Below, one piece after another: positions 43,746 through 54,117 of a stretch of 64,000 nucleotides of DNA. This DNA comes from Paenibacillus riograndensis SBR5 (lineage in GTDB: Bacteria > Bacillota > Bacilli > Paenibacillales > Paenibacillaceae). How positions within the stretch are numbered: the first letter of the stretch is position 1; every line of letters starts with the position of its first letter. The stretch is taken from positions 3,145,187-3,209,186 of the forward strand of contig NZ_LN831776.1 of NCBI RefSeq assembly GCF_000981585.1, written 5' to 3'. The position numbers and the translations under genes are program-made. Under the pieces are notes generated by a model. The model ran no database searches. It was not told the origin of the DNA and saw nothing but the letters and a program-made list of their open reading frames with translations.

Positions 43746-44124
43746 ACAATATGGTAAATAAAGGTATGGCGAAGTTAATTTCAGGTACTCAGGACAAAGC
43801 GCTAAATGTGTTATGAAATTAAACTAATTATTAATAGGACGAATTAGACCTACATGTAAGATAATCATGTGATCATTCAGGCGGTTCGGGTTGCATATGC
43901 AAGTCCAGTCTAATTAATGATCCACTTGTTGCCTCTGGGGCTTTTTTGTTTAAAGGCAGATTAAATAAGGACACTCCCGGTTGCTGCAAATATATTAGCA
44001 AATGCATATTAAATTAATATAAATGTGAATTCAAGATCACTATATAACAATTCAAGCAGAAACAGCCTTATATTTGTCGAATAATAGGTGCGATAATGAA
44101 TTTAGATAAGCCATAGCTGGGGGG
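43746..44124. other. Leader region of the third sugar system
   Basis: No gene recognised. It contains a short palindrome GCATATGC (near 43895) and AAGTCCAG/CTGGGGCTTTTTT at about 43903-43948, which could be a weak terminator. AT-rich sequence near 44000-44090 precedes the kinase gene, but I could not define a confident -35/-10 pair. Confidence 0.4.
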
Positions 44125-44130
44125 ATGTCG

Positions 44131-45882
44131 ATGAGTGCAAAGCTAAAGCTAATAATGAATTACCTTCAGCAGGCGACGATGAAGAAACGGATCATGTTTA
44201 TTTTTGCAAGCGCTACCCTGATTCCCTTTATTTGTGTCGTGCTTCTGTCCTACCATACGATGTCTTCCATATTGGCGGGCAATCTGGAGAGCAGTGTTCG
44301 CAGTAATCTGAAACAGGCTGAATTGTCCCTGGAAAGGACTATAAGCAACCTGAATCATGTCTCCCAGCAGCTTGCGCTGCAGGGCAGTATCGGTAAGAAG
44401 GTTGATTTACTCCTTTCCTCCGATAAACAGTTTGAACGTGCTGTGCTGACGGAAGAGATTAATACGGAGATTAATTTGATTTCTTTTACCAATCCTACGA
44501 TCGGTTTGATGATGTACTATTCTAAAGTTAAAGGTACTTACATGTTCAACAGTACCATCGTTAAAGAGGATTATGAGATTACCGGATTGCCGCTGCTGGC
44601 AGAGTATTTCCGGATATCTTATTTTGGACCTCATATCAGCAATGAACGTTACAATGACGAATATGTGATCTCCGCGTTGCGAAAGGTAGATTTACCCGGG
44701 GATCCAGATGACATGTATGTTTATGTTGAATCCGGCTTCAAGATGACCCCTTCTATCTTTGAGGATAATCAGGAGGATGCCTCCTATTACCTGATTCTGG
44801 ACAATGACAAACGGATTGCATACAGCGATGTTCCGGAAGACTTTGCTATGGATGATTATTTCGCGGACAGCGGGAGCAGCGGTGACGCAGGCCTGCAGAA
44901 CGGATATTACTGGTTTGAAAGTACAAGCAATCAAGGATGGAGCGTTATCTCACTAATTCCCGTGAATGAATACAACCAGCAAAAAAATCGCTGGGTCATT
45001 CAAATGATCTATTTGTTCCTGTTGTTTCTTGCCGTCAGTCTGCTGATTGCCTGGTTCCTGTGGAAAATGGTCTATGTTCCGCTGCAGCAGTTCAACCATC
45101 AGATCAAGTCCATTGCACAGCGGAATACGGCAGTTACCGAGGTCACGCGCATTAAAATACCCGAGTTCGATTTTCTGCTCAAGCAGCTGCAGAATATGAA
45201 GAACCAGATTGCCGAGCTGATCCAGGAAGTTGAGGTTAAGGAGAAGGGGCGGGCAGACCTGGAGGTGGAAAAGCTGCTGTATCAGATTAATCCGCATTTT
45301 CTGATGAATACACTGGATACGGTCCACTGGCTGGCAGTGATGAACGGGCAGAAGGACATTGATAAGCTGGTCGTTTCGCTCAACAAGCTGCTGTATTACA
45401 ATCTGGGCAAAAGAGGACTGGTCTCTACGATCCGTGAAGAAATCGACTCCATCCGGCAATATTTAACGCTCCAGCAGGTCCGGTATGACTTCGGCTTTGA
45501 TGTACGGATTCATGTCGATGATGATGTACTGGAATTACCGATTCCCCGCTTTATTTTGCAGCCGGTGCTGGAGAATTCCTTGTACCACGGTCTTCATGAT
45601 GAGGGCTATATTCAGGTTGAGGTAGGAAAGGAAGAAGGGCAGATAATCATCTCTGTTTATGATAATGGCGCAGGCATTTCAGCAGAAGAAATCGCGAAGC
45701 TGCTGCATCAGCAGCAGGTTGAACAGCAGAAAGCCGGAATGGGCATTGGAATGAGTTATGTCAAACGGATGATTGAGAACCAGTACGGCGGACTGGCCAG
45801 CCTGGAGATTCATAGTGAACTGGGCCAGGGAACAACCGTCTTTTTGAAATTACCGAGCATGGAGGTTTTGCCGAATGATTAA
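44131..45882 (+). CDS. YesM-type sensor histidine kinase
   Basis: A 583-residue kinase. First membrane helix around residues 20-45, extracellular sensor to about 290, second helix (MIYLFLLFLAVSLLIAWFLW), HAMP, and the His-kinase domain with phospho-acceptor His389 in NPHFLMNTLD, then N-box (PVLENSLYHG), GAGI and GMGIGMSYVK of the ATPase. Start 44131 is preferred because GGGGGG ends seven bases before it; 44125 is too close. The response-regulator gene overlaps its end by 8 bases. It should sense the glycan used by the following importer. Confidence 0.94.
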   Translation: MSAKLKLIMNYLQQATMKKRIMFIFASATLIPFICVVLLSYHTMSSILAGNLESSVRSNLKQAELSLERTISNLNHVSQQLALQGSIGKKVDLLLSSDKQFERAVLTEEINTEINLISFTNPTIGLMMYYSKVKGTYMFNSTIVKEDYEITGLPLLAEYFRISYFGPHISNERYNDEYVISALRKVDLPGDPDDMYVYVESGFKMTPSIFEDNQEDASYYLILDNDKRIAYSDVPEDFAMDDYFADSGSSGDAGLQNGYYWFESTSNQGWSVISLIPVNEYNQQKNRWVIQMIYLFLLFLAVSLLIAWFLWKMVYVPLQQFNHQIKSIAQRNTAVTEVTRIKIPEFDFLLKQLQNMKNQIAELIQEVEVKEKGRADLEVEKLLYQINPHFLMNTLDTVHWLAVMNGQKDIDKLVVSLNKLLYYNLGKRGLVSTIREEIDSIRQYLTLQQVRYDFGFDVRIHVDDDVLELPIPRFILQPVLENSLYHGLHDEGYIQVEVGKEEGQIIISVYDNGAGISAEEIAKLLHQQQVEQQKAGMGIGMSYVKRMIENQYGGLASLEIHSELGQGTTVFLKLPSMEVLPND

Positions 45883-47020
45883 AGTCTTAATTGTTGATGA
45901 CGATAACCTGGTGCGCAAAGGCTTAAGATCTATGCTTCCCTGGCTGGAGTACAACATGGAAGTGGTTGGAGAGGCTAAGAATGGTGAAAAGGCGCTGGAT
46001 TTCCTCGCTGAGCAGCAGGTAGATTTATTGCTCACCGATCTGGCCATGCCGGTTATGTCCGGTATGGAGCTGATGCGAGTAGTTCGCAGGCAATATCCCC
46101 GTATCTCTATTGTTGTGCTCACGCTCCATCAGGATTTCGAATACATTCAGGATTGTCTCCGGCTGGGGGCAATTGATTATATCGCCAAGGTTGAACTGGA
46201 AACGGACAGCTATGATGAGGTAATGGGCAGGATCAGCGCCAGAATACAGGAAGAGAAAATGAAGAATGCTGCGCCGGTCAATTTAACCGCTGAGGCGGTG
46301 TCTGGTAATAACAGCTTCTATACTGTTATTCCCGGCCAAATGCCAACAAATGAAGTAATCCGGGATACAGCATCCCTATCCATGCCGACAGTAAGTATGG
46401 ATTTACTAACCGGGCTGAAAAAGTCAGGCCAGTCACTGGGCTGGGTTCATAAGGAGTCCGAATTCGTCAGGTTTCTGGAGAGTTTGAAAGGTGCAGCATT
46501 GCCTCCTGCCAGGCTGACCGGGTTCCTAAATACATTACTGCCCGGATGGAACCGGATCTATGCTTCTGTAACGGGGCAGCAAATCGAACTGCCGGAGACC
46601 TTCGTTGCTTGGTTTGAAGTGGAAGAATGGCTGAATAACACCAGACAATCCTTGGCTGCTGCCATTGGCAAGCCCCAGTACTCGGAAGAGGTTAAAGAAT
46701 GTATCGCCAGAGCGGTGCAGGCTATGCATGAAGAAATGGCTAATCCGGTCATTGCTTCCGAAATGGCCAAGAGAGTGAATATGAGCCGAAGTTATTTCAG
46801 CCAGTGTTTTAAGGATATGGTCGGGATGACCTTCAATGATTATTTGCGGACAATCCGGATGGACAAAGCCAAGGAGTACCTGCAGTATACACAAAAAAAC
46901 ATGCAGTGGATCTCCGAGCATACGGGATATACGGATCAGAAGTATTTTAGCCGGGTATTTTACGAGAAAACAGGCATGCTCCCTAGCGAGTACAGGCAGT
47001 CCGTTCAAGCGGGTGGATAA
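45875..47020 (+). CDS. YesN-type response regulator
   Basis: A 381-residue regulator: receiver domain with Asp8/9/10, phospho-acceptor Asp55 in LLTDLAMPVMSG and Lys105 in DYIAKVE, then a 130-residue linker and an AraC double HTH (ASEMAKRVNMSRSYFSQCFK and MQWISEHTGYTDQKYFSRVF, ending GMLPSEYRQSV). Its ATG lies within the last codons of the kinase gene (8-base overlap), so translation is coupled. It likely activates the downstream binding-protein/permease operon. Confidence 0.94.
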   Translation: MIKVLIVDDDNLVRKGLRSMLPWLEYNMEVVGEAKNGEKALDFLAEQQVDLLLTDLAMPVMSGMELMRVVRRQYPRISIVVLTLHQDFEYIQDCLRLGAIDYIAKVELETDSYDEVMGRISARIQEEKMKNAAPVNLTAEAVSGNNSFYTVIPGQMPTNEVIRDTASLSMPTVSMDLLTGLKKSGQSLGWVHKESEFVRFLESLKGAALPPARLTGFLNTLLPGWNRIYASVTGQQIELPETFVAWFEVEEWLNNTRQSLAAAIGKPQYSEEVKECIARAVQAMHEEMANPVIASEMAKRVNMSRSYFSQCFKDMVGMTFNDYLRTIRMDKAKEYLQYTQKNMQWISEHTGYTDQKYFSRVFYEKTGMLPSEYRQSVQAGG

Positions 47021-47174
47021 ATGTCCGATATTTAGGGGGATAAATGACTGCTGCTCCAGCATGAACTTCCCCCATTTCTCTACCCAGATTCGAAGCCGCT
47101 TTCTATCTCGAAGGCGGTTTCTATCCTATATACTCAGTTTACAAGGTGTTATCACTGAGAGAAGGGAAGGTAAG

Positions 47175-48851
47175 ATGAAAAGAAGGCTTGGGATGATTGC
47201 TGTGCTTCTTATATCGCTAACGACAAATGCATGTAGCAACAGCAAAAATTCAAACTCAGATGCAAGTCAGCATGCCAAACTGCTTCCCGGTTCATCGGGC
47301 AAATATGAAGAGCCCGTCACCATTCATATCGGTACCACAGTCGAGTCTACCAAATCTCTGCTGCAGGGTGAAACCCTTGTTGATAATCAATATACCCGTA
47401 ATATCAAAAACAACTTAAATATTATTGTCGACTATTCCTTCAAAGCCTCACCGGCGAATTATAACCAGAAGGTAAGCCTGGCGATTGCCAGCGGTGACCT
47501 GCCGGATGCAATGGTTGTCGGCGCTGTTGAGCTTAAAGAAATGGTAGAGGCTGACCAGCTGGCGGATTTAACCGAGGTCTATAATACCTACGCGTCTCCA
47601 GTAATCAAGAGAATTGTTGACAGCACAGGCGGAGAGGCATTGGGCAGCGTAACGTTTAACGGTAAAATCCTTGCACTGCCTAATGTACAGCTACAGGCAG
47701 ACGGGATACATCTTTTATGGCTTCGTAAAGATTGGCTCGATAAGCTACAGCTCAAGCCGCCGCAGACGATGGAGGAACTGGAAGCAGTTGCCCATGCGTT
47801 CGTTGAACAGGATCCGGACGGCAACGGCCAGCGGGATACGATTGGGCTGGCCGGACCAAGTGCAACGGGCAGGATGTATGCCAATTTTCTTCAGTCAACC
47901 AATAATCTGTATGGTTTTGACGGGATATTTGCTGCTTATAACGCCTACCCTGGCTATTGGCTGGAGAATAACGGCAAGGTTGTATACGGCTCCATTCAAC
48001 CTGAGACCAAGGAAGCCTTGGGGATATTAAGGAAGATGTATCTATCAGGGGCAATTGATCCTGAAATGGGGGTGCGTGAAGATCCGGGAGAATCTGTTGC
48101 AAGCGGGAAAACGGGGATGTTCTTTGCACCATGGTGGGCTCCCTATGGGCCTATCGACGATGCAGTACGGAATAATCCTGAGGCAAATTGGCAGGCGTAT
48201 GCACTCCCTCTGGACAAGAGTGGCTCGTACCGCCCGCATATGAGTAATACTACAAGCCAATTTGTCGTTGTCCGCAAAGGGTATGAGCATCCTGAAGCCG
48301 CTATGTTAATCGTTAATAATCTGGTACTTGGGGAAAGCCGGGGCACCTTCACTACCGAAAGAGGTCCCACGGAGTACCCGTTACGCTTGACTTATGCGGC
48401 AGCTGATGAAACCGAGTATGAAGTGAAGGCACTCCGGCAAGTATTTGCTGGTACTAAAACCGCTGAAGATTTCTTGAATAAGCCTGAGTACAAGATGTTG
48501 CAGTCCGATATCCGCAATATTGGACCTGTCAAATTAGGACCTTACGACAAATACGATATTCAGTACTGGGAACCAGATAAGAACAGGGCCATGTGGGTTC
48601 GCGCCTATTCTTTAATGGTTGGCGGATCGCCGCTAGTGGACAATGAGATTAAGGGAATATTCAGTGCCACTTATACTCAGACTCCGACGATGGAAAGCAG
48701 ATGGCTGAAGCTTCAGCGGCTGGAAGATGAGACCTTCTTGAAGATTATCCTGGGCGCGGCTCCACTGGAAGCCTTTGACCATTTCGCTGAGGAGTGGAAG
48801 CGGCAGGGCGGAGAAGAGATTACCCGTGAAGTTAATGAATTAGAGCGTTAG
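47175..48851 (+). CDS. Sugar-binding lipoprotein of the third importer (first of two)
   Basis: A 558-residue binding protein. Signal peptide MKRRLGMIAVLLISLTTNAC with lipobox TNAC, then a polar linker. LPDAMVVGAVELKEMVEADQ and LRKDWLDKLQLKPPQTMEEL are family signatures, as are EQDPDGNGQRDTIGL (calcium-loop-like) and the ending REVNELER. The start is set by GGGAAGG before 47175; the longer frame from 46836 runs through the regulator gene and is not real. It stands before the permease genes, with a different binding protein after them. Confidence 0.93.
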   Translation: MKRRLGMIAVLLISLTTNACSNSKNSNSDASQHAKLLPGSSGKYEEPVTIHIGTTVESTKSLLQGETLVDNQYTRNIKNNLNIIVDYSFKASPANYNQKVSLAIASGDLPDAMVVGAVELKEMVEADQLADLTEVYNTYASPVIKRIVDSTGGEALGSVTFNGKILALPNVQLQADGIHLLWLRKDWLDKLQLKPPQTMEELEAVAHAFVEQDPDGNGQRDTIGLAGPSATGRMYANFLQSTNNLYGFDGIFAAYNAYPGYWLENNGKVVYGSIQPETKEALGILRKMYLSGAIDPEMGVREDPGESVASGKTGMFFAPWWAPYGPIDDAVRNNPEANWQAYALPLDKSGSYRPHMSNTTSQFVVVRKGYEHPEAAMLIVNNLVLGESRGTFTTERGPTEYPLRLTYAAADETEYEVKALRQVFAGTKTAEDFLNKPEYKMLQSDIRNIGPVKLGPYDKYDIQYWEPDKNRAMWVRAYSLMVGGSPLVDNEIKGIFSATYTQTPTMESRWLKLQRLEDETFLKIILGAAPLEAFDHFAEEWKRQGGEEITREVNELER

Positions 48852-48917
48852 CTACAATGAAGATTCCAGGGTAGCGCTGGCGCACCTATTATTATTTAGA
48901 GCAGCGGAGGAGAAACA

Positions 48918-49877
48918 ATGGACATCAATCCTGCAAGTAAATCTTTAGTGAATGCAAGCACCCCCAAACATTTGCGCAACAATGATAAATACCGCTTGTT
49001 CCTGATGGCGCTGCCATTTCTGGTCCTGGCCTTCTTATTCTCGTACCTGCCGCTTTACGGATGGATTTATGCCTTCTATGATTACCGGCCGGGTATTCCG
49101 CTCTCAGCTTCCGAATTCATGGGTTTGGACTGGTTCACTTCGATGATTTCCAATGAAATTCAGCGACAGGAAGTTCTGAGAGTACTGCGCAATACCTTTG
49201 CTATCAGTTCTTTAAATATTGCTACTTCAGTTTTACCGGTAATTTTTGCAGTGTTTCTGGTTGAGCTAAGAAGCACCAGGTTCAAAAAAATTGTACAAAC
49301 GCTTACAACACTGCCGAATTTCATTAGCTGGGTGCTTGTTTATTCCTTTGCCTTCATGCTTTTCTCGGTAGATAATGGTTTTTTGAATAACTTGCTGCTG
49401 GATTTGGGTTGGATCTCAACACCCATGAATATTCTCGCCTCCGATAACCATACCTGGATGGCAATGACTTTATGGAGTATATGGAAAGGGCTCGGCTGGG
49501 GAGCAATTATGTATATTGCCGCTATAACCGGGATTGATCAGGAGATCTATGAGGCAGCAAGAGTCGATGGAGCCGGAAGATTCCGGTTAATGTGGCACGT
49601 AACGGTTCCGGGCATTATGCCTACCTTCTTCGTACTGCTGCTGCTATCCATCGGAAATTTCATCAATAACGGAATGGAGCAGTTCTACGTGTTCCAGAAT
49701 GCAATGAATACGAATCATATCGAGGTTCTCGACTTATATGTGTACAATATCGGAATGACAAATTCCAATTTCGGCTTCGCTACAGCAGTGAGCATGCTTA
49801 AATCACTGGTCAGTCTGTTCCTGTTGTTCGTGGCTAATACCATGTCGAAAGTCATCCGCGGTGACAGCATCTTTTAA
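48918..49877 (+). CDS. ABC sugar transporter permease (LplB type)
   Basis: A 319-residue permease. Membrane segments are evident from FLMALPFLVLAFLFSYLPLY onward, and the EAA loop is YEAARVDGAGRFRLMWHVTV. The start at 48918 has GGAGGAG upstream. It pairs with the next gene. The preceding binding-protein gene ends 66 bases before, so the genes are probably co-transcribed. No ATPase is present. Confidence 0.94.
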   Translation: MDINPASKSLVNASTPKHLRNNDKYRLFLMALPFLVLAFLFSYLPLYGWIYAFYDYRPGIPLSASEFMGLDWFTSMISNEIQRQEVLRVLRNTFAISSLNIATSVLPVIFAVFLVELRSTRFKKIVQTLTTLPNFISWVLVYSFAFMLFSVDNGFLNNLLLDLGWISTPMNILASDNHTWMAMTLWSIWKGLGWGAIMYIAAITGIDQEIYEAARVDGAGRFRLMWHVTVPGIMPTFFVLLLLSIGNFINNGMEQFYVFQNAMNTNHIEVLDLYVYNIGMTNSNFGFATAVSMLKSLVSLFLLFVANTMSKVIRGDSIF

Positions 49878-49907
49878 TAGACAGACAGAAAAGGAGAGAA
49901 GAGACAT

Positions 49908-50795
49908 ATGCCTGCCAAAGAGAAATTTACGTTGTTCCACTTCATTAATTATGCCGTTTTTGCCCTTATCACGCTCATCTGTGTATTTCCATTCTATTAT
50001 TTGTTCATCAATACGATTAGTAACAATGACCTTAGCAGCAGAGGGCTGGTTATGTTCTATCCCAAGGGTGTTCACTTTACCAACTACATGGATGTCTTTA
50101 AAATTCCCGGCCTCGGACAGGCGGCACTGATGTCGGTCGGCCGCACAGTGATTGGTACCCTTTTGACGGTTGCCGCTTCCGCCTTTCTCGGTTATCTGTT
50201 TACCAAACAAATGTGGGGACGCAAATTCTGGTACCGCTTTCTGGTCATTACGATGTATTTCAACGCCGGTTTGATTCCGTGGTATTTAACAATGCTGAAT
50301 TTAGGTCTTACTAATAATTTTGCCGCTTACGTACTGCCGTTTATCGTCCAGCCGTTCTTTATTATTCTTGTCAAAACCTTCGTCGAATCTACACCGATAG
50401 CCTTGCAGGAGTCTGCACAGATTGATGGAGCCGGGTATTTCAAGGTGTTCACAAGTATTATCTTACCGCTCATTACGCCAATACTGGCTACCATTGCCAT
50501 CTTCTCGTCAGTTACCCAATGGAACAGCTTCACAGATACGTTGTTCCTGGTCACGGATCAGAAGCTATTCACACTTCAATTTATTCTATATCGTTACATG
50601 AATGAAGCGACTTCCATCGCCCAGCTAATGAAGCAGTCTACAGGTGCTATGGATCTGGATCTGGCCAATATGGCAACGCCAACCTCCATCCGCACCACCG
50701 TATCTATGGTTGTAGTACTGCCGATTCTGCTGGTGTACCCGTTCTTCCAACGGTTCTTTGTAAAAGGAATTATGATTGGTGCAGTCAAAGGCTGA
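49908..50795 (+). CDS. ABC sugar transporter permease (LplC type)
   Basis: A 295-residue permease with EAA loop ESAQIDGAGYFKVFTSIILP and C-terminal FFVKGIMIGAVKG. The start is preceded by AAAGGAGAG. It is the partner of the preceding permease. The following gene encodes a second binding lipoprotein, 102 bases downstream, so this importer may accept two related ligands. Confidence 0.94.
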   Translation: MPAKEKFTLFHFINYAVFALITLICVFPFYYLFINTISNNDLSSRGLVMFYPKGVHFTNYMDVFKIPGLGQAALMSVGRTVIGTLLTVAASAFLGYLFTKQMWGRKFWYRFLVITMYFNAGLIPWYLTMLNLGLTNNFAAYVLPFIVQPFFIILVKTFVESTPIALQESAQIDGAGYFKVFTSIILPLITPILATIAIFSSVTQWNSFTDTLFLVTDQKLFTLQFILYRYMNEATSIAQLMKQSTGAMDLDLANMATPTSIRTTVSMVVVLPILLVYPFFQRFFVKGIMIGAVKG

Positions 50796-50897
50796 CTGCC
50801 GGAGGTTCATTACTTGAAAGGGGTGAAATTCTTCCACGAAACGGTGTTGTATTCAACAATAAGAATAATGCGTTCAAAACAGGGGAGGATTTAAAAT

Positions 50898-52670
50898 ATG
50901 AAAAAGAGATGGGCCGGAACGGCACTTACCGCTGCAATGTGTGCGATGCTCGTATTCACTTCAGCGTGCAGCAGCAATAATAACGGCGGGAATTCAGCAG
51001 GCAGCGCAACAAACGCACCAGTTGCTTCTGATAACAACGATAATACAGATAAAAAAGAAATCACCATTGATGTGTTCTCCATGCTGGCCAACTATGCCGG
51101 GGAGCAGCCCGGCTGGTTTGCCAAGCTTGTCAAAGATAAGTTTAACATCAAGCTTAACATTATCGCCTCGAACCTGGCCGGCGGACAGCAAAAAGTCGCA
51201 ACCATGATGGCTTCAGGAGATCTGGGTGACCTGGTAGTCTTCGGCACCAACGGCAAGGACTATCAGGATGCAATCAAAGCAGGCCTGCTGCTCGATTTTA
51301 CGAAGGACGATATGCTAAATAAGTATGGTCAGGGCTTGCTCGCTAATGCTCCGGAAGCCATTGAAGCAAATAAGAAGCAATTCGGTGGAGGTACCGCGGT
51401 GTACGGAGTTGGATTCGATGTAGGAACAGGAGAAGGCCCCTCCGAAGGGGCGACAATGAACTATGGACCGAACCTCCGCTGGGACTTGTACCAAAAACTC
51501 GGCAGTCCGGAAATCAAGACACTGAATGATTATCTCCCGCTGCTGAAGAAAATGCAGGAACTCGAACCAAAGAGTGAGAATGGTCGTCCGACCTACGGCA
51601 TCTCCCTGTGGTCCGACTGGGATGGCACTTACATGACCCTGGCTAAAGTTATCGCCCAGTTCCACGGTTATAATGAAGGCGACGGACTGAATCCAGCAGG
51701 GCTGACCCTGACGCATCAAAATAAGGACGAATGGCAGGGTGTCCTGGATGAAGACGGATATTATCTTCAAGGTCTGAAGTTCTATTATGACGCGAATCAG
51801 ATGGGACTGCTTGATCCTGATTCCTTAACGCAGAAATTCTCGGATGTCTCCAACAAGATCAAGGACGGGCAAGTATTATTCTCACATTTCCCTTGGGTTG
51901 ATAACGTTTACAATACGCCTGAACGTACAGCTGAGGGCAAAGGCTTTGCTCTAGTGCCTTTTGCCGATGAGAAAGTTACTTCTTACGGACAAAGTCCGTA
52001 TGGCGGCAACCGGGTATGGGCAATCGGTTCAAAGGCCAAGGAACCTGAACGTATTATGGAATTCCTGAGCTGGCTGTACTCGCCTGAAGGCGTGATGGAA
52101 GCGAATTATGGTCCAAAGGGCCTGGCTTGGGATATTGATGAGAGCGGGAAGCCGTTCGTGACCGACTTCGGCTGGAAGGCGTTGCCTGCGAATGCTGAAC
52201 CTGTACCGGCTGAATATGGCGGAGGCACGTTCAAGGACGGTACAAACCAGATTAATAATACTACTTTGAAGCTGACGAACATCAACCCGGATACCGGTGA
52301 AACCTATGACTACAACCTGTGGCCTTCAACGCTGAATCATGATCCGGACCCGGTCACCAAAAGCTGGCGCGAAGCTACGGGAGTGATGACGGCGAAAGAC
52401 TATTTTGTGAAGAACAACATGATTGAAGTATCGAAGCCGTTCTTCACGACTGAAACTCCGGTCACTGTGCCTGCCCAGCTGCAGCAGAAGATTGACGGAA
52501 TCGGCAAGATTATCAAGGAGTACTCATGGAAAATGGTATTTGCCAAGAATGATGCTGAATATAACAAGCTCAAGGAAGAAATGATTACGAAATCCAAAGG
52601 CCTTGGTTATGATGAGGCTGTAGCCTTTGAAGTCGGCAATGCTGAAAAGATGGTATTCCCGAACAGATAA
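50898..52670 (+). CDS. Sugar-binding lipoprotein of the third importer (second of two)
   Basis: A 590-residue binding protein. Signal peptide with lipobox TSACS (Cys near residue 22), then an Asn/Ser-rich linker. Motifs include DVFSMLANYAGEQPGWFAKL, MMASGDLGDLVVFGTNGKDY and WLYSPEGVMEANYGPKGL. The protein is clearly diverged from the first binding protein at 47175 and lacks its REVNE ending, so it is not a simple duplicate. A strong bidirectional terminator follows at once. Confidence 0.94.
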   Translation: MKKRWAGTALTAAMCAMLVFTSACSSNNNGGNSAGSATNAPVASDNNDNTDKKEITIDVFSMLANYAGEQPGWFAKLVKDKFNIKLNIIASNLAGGQQKVATMMASGDLGDLVVFGTNGKDYQDAIKAGLLLDFTKDDMLNKYGQGLLANAPEAIEANKKQFGGGTAVYGVGFDVGTGEGPSEGATMNYGPNLRWDLYQKLGSPEIKTLNDYLPLLKKMQELEPKSENGRPTYGISLWSDWDGTYMTLAKVIAQFHGYNEGDGLNPAGLTLTHQNKDEWQGVLDEDGYYLQGLKFYYDANQMGLLDPDSLTQKFSDVSNKIKDGQVLFSHFPWVDNVYNTPERTAEGKGFALVPFADEKVTSYGQSPYGGNRVWAIGSKAKEPERIMEFLSWLYSPEGVMEANYGPKGLAWDIDESGKPFVTDFGWKALPANAEPVPAEYGGGTFKDGTNQINNTTLKLTNINPDTGETYDYNLWPSTLNHDPDPVTKSWREATGVMTAKDYFVKNNMIEVSKPFFTTETPVTVPAQLQQKIDGIGKIIKEYSWKMVFAKNDAEYNKLKEEMITKSKGLGYDEAVAFEVGNAEKMVFPNR

Positions 52671-52684
52671 GCTTATTCAAGACA

Positions 52685-52726
52685 AAAAAGCCTGTAGTCC
52701 AAACGATTCTGGACTACAGGCTTTTT
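52685..52726. terminator. Bidirectional terminator between the importer and the GH27 gene
   Basis: AAAAAGCCTGTAGTCC (52685-52700) and GGACTACAGGCTTTTT (52711-52726) pair perfectly with a 10-base loop, giving A and T runs on both sides. It serves the plus-strand operon and the minus-strand GH27 gene, whose stop is at 52729. Confidence 0.93.
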
Positions 52727-52728
52727 CC

Positions 52729-54009
52729 TTACAAGAAGCTATACAGGCGTACACCATGAGACGGTACAGTTGTCTGAAGCACACCTGCGGCAATTTTGGC
52801 TGGCGTCCCGCTCCAGAGCTCAGTGCCGGAGGCTGAGCCGCTGAAGCCAATCTCCTCAAGCGCCAGTTCCACCGGCAGTAGGGTGTCGCCGACGTTGAAT
52901 ACAGCAGCATACCGGGTGCCATCGCTGTGTCCTGCAGTCCAAACAATAAGCTCATCTTTGCAGAGTGCTTCTCTGGCTCCGCAGCTCTCGCGGTGCAAGC
53001 GCAGCACCTCACGGTTGGTCAGCAGCGATAGTGTCCAGTCGTCATTGTCCCGCAGTTCACCGCCGAAGATCAGCGGAGAGCGGAAAATGCTCCAGAGCGA
53101 CATCATCGTCAGCTGTTCGTCACGCGTGAATCGGGTCCAGCGGTCTTCCCCGCCGCCATCCACAGAGCGAATGCCAATATGACCGAGCGGCAGCATGTCG
53201 CAGTCCGGCCAGGAGCCGGCCTGCGGAACGCCCTGCCATTTTCGGCAGCGATCGAACATGTCCAGAAGCAGTGGCCACAGGTCCCAAAAATCATCTGTTA
53301 CGCGCCACATGTTGGCATGCTCTACGAAGAAGTCCGAGTACTCCACCGGAGCAGGACCAGGCGAGAGACTCAGCACCATAGGCCGGCCGCATCGTTCGAT
53401 CGCTTTGGAGATCAGGGCGATTTCTGGCTGATGAGTATCGTACAGCCGGGAAGCTGCGATATCATCGACCTTCACCAGATCAACGCCCCATTCTGCGTAC
53501 AGTTCAAAGAGCGAATCGTAGTAAGCCTGTGCTCCTTCTTTGGAGGCATCTACACCGTACATATCCGTATTCCATGGACAGATGGAGTTCGCGTGCGCTA
53601 TCTCGCGTGCCGTTGCACTTGTACCCAGTACAGGAGTGGCAGCGTGGGCGGCCTGCCGTGGAATACCGCGCATAATATGAATACCGAATTGCAGGCCAAG
53701 ACTGTGGACATAATCGGCTAATGGCTTGAAGCCCTGACCTCCCGCTGCGGAGGGAAACCGGTTCTCGGCAGGCATCAACCGGGAATATTTATCCATCACT
53801 AGCGGTACGAATGGACGGTATTGTGAAGAATTCGCAAAGGGCTCGTACCATTGAATATCGACGGTAATGTAGCTCCAGCCGAAGTCTTTGAGATGTTCTG
53901 CCATATATTGCGCATTGCCGCGGATTTCGTCTTCAGTTACGGCTGCACCATAGCAGTCCCAGCTGTTCCAGCCAAGAGGTGGAGTAGGTGCTGCAAGTTT
54001 ATGATTCAT
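52729..54009 (-). CDS. GH27-family glycosidase (alpha-galactosidase-like)
   Basis: A 426-residue cytoplasmic glycosidase. N-terminal PPLGWNSWDCYG is the GH27 hallmark. The nucleophile Asp182 is in LVKVDD, and the acid/base Asp239 is in RVTDDFWDLW. The C-terminal 110 residues would be the beta-sandwich domain. Substrates in the family are alpha-galactosides, with some members acting on beta-L-arabinopyranosides or alpha-N-acetylgalactosaminides. It sits next to the third ABC importer and after an AraC gene on the same strand, so it likely hydrolyses sugar brought in by that system. Confidence 0.92.
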   Translation of the reverse strand: MNHKLAAPTPPLGWNSWDCYGAAVTEDEIRGNAQYMAEHLKDFGWSYITVDIQWYEPFANSSQYRPFVPLVMDKYSRLMPAENRFPSAAGGQGFKPLADYVHSLGLQFGIHIMRGIPRQAAHAATPVLGTSATAREIAHANSICPWNTDMYGVDASKEGAQAYYDSLFELYAEWGVDLVKVDDIAASRLYDTHQPEIALISKAIERCGRPMVLSLSPGPAPVEYSDFFVEHANMWRVTDDFWDLWPLLLDMFDRCRKWQGVPQAGSWPDCDMLPLGHIGIRSVDGGGEDRWTRFTRDEQLTMMSLWSIFRSPLIFGGELRDNDDWTLSLLTNREVLRLHRESCGAREALCKDELIVWTAGHSDGTRYAAVFNVGDTLLPVELALEEIGFSGSASGTELWSGTPAKIAAGVLQTTVPSHGVRLYSFL

Positions 54010-54117
54010 TGTAAATCTCCTTTACTGATGTATTATTGCTCTTGTCATACTCATCATAATAAAGGATAGTAGCAATATCTATAGTAATCTTAGTAGCTGA
54101 ATAGCACAAAATTGCGG

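Noticed and set aside
46836..47174. Extended N-terminus of the binding protein at 47175
   Set aside because: The upstream part of the frame overlaps the response-regulator gene in another frame; the lipoprotein signal peptide and ribosome site fix the start at 47175.
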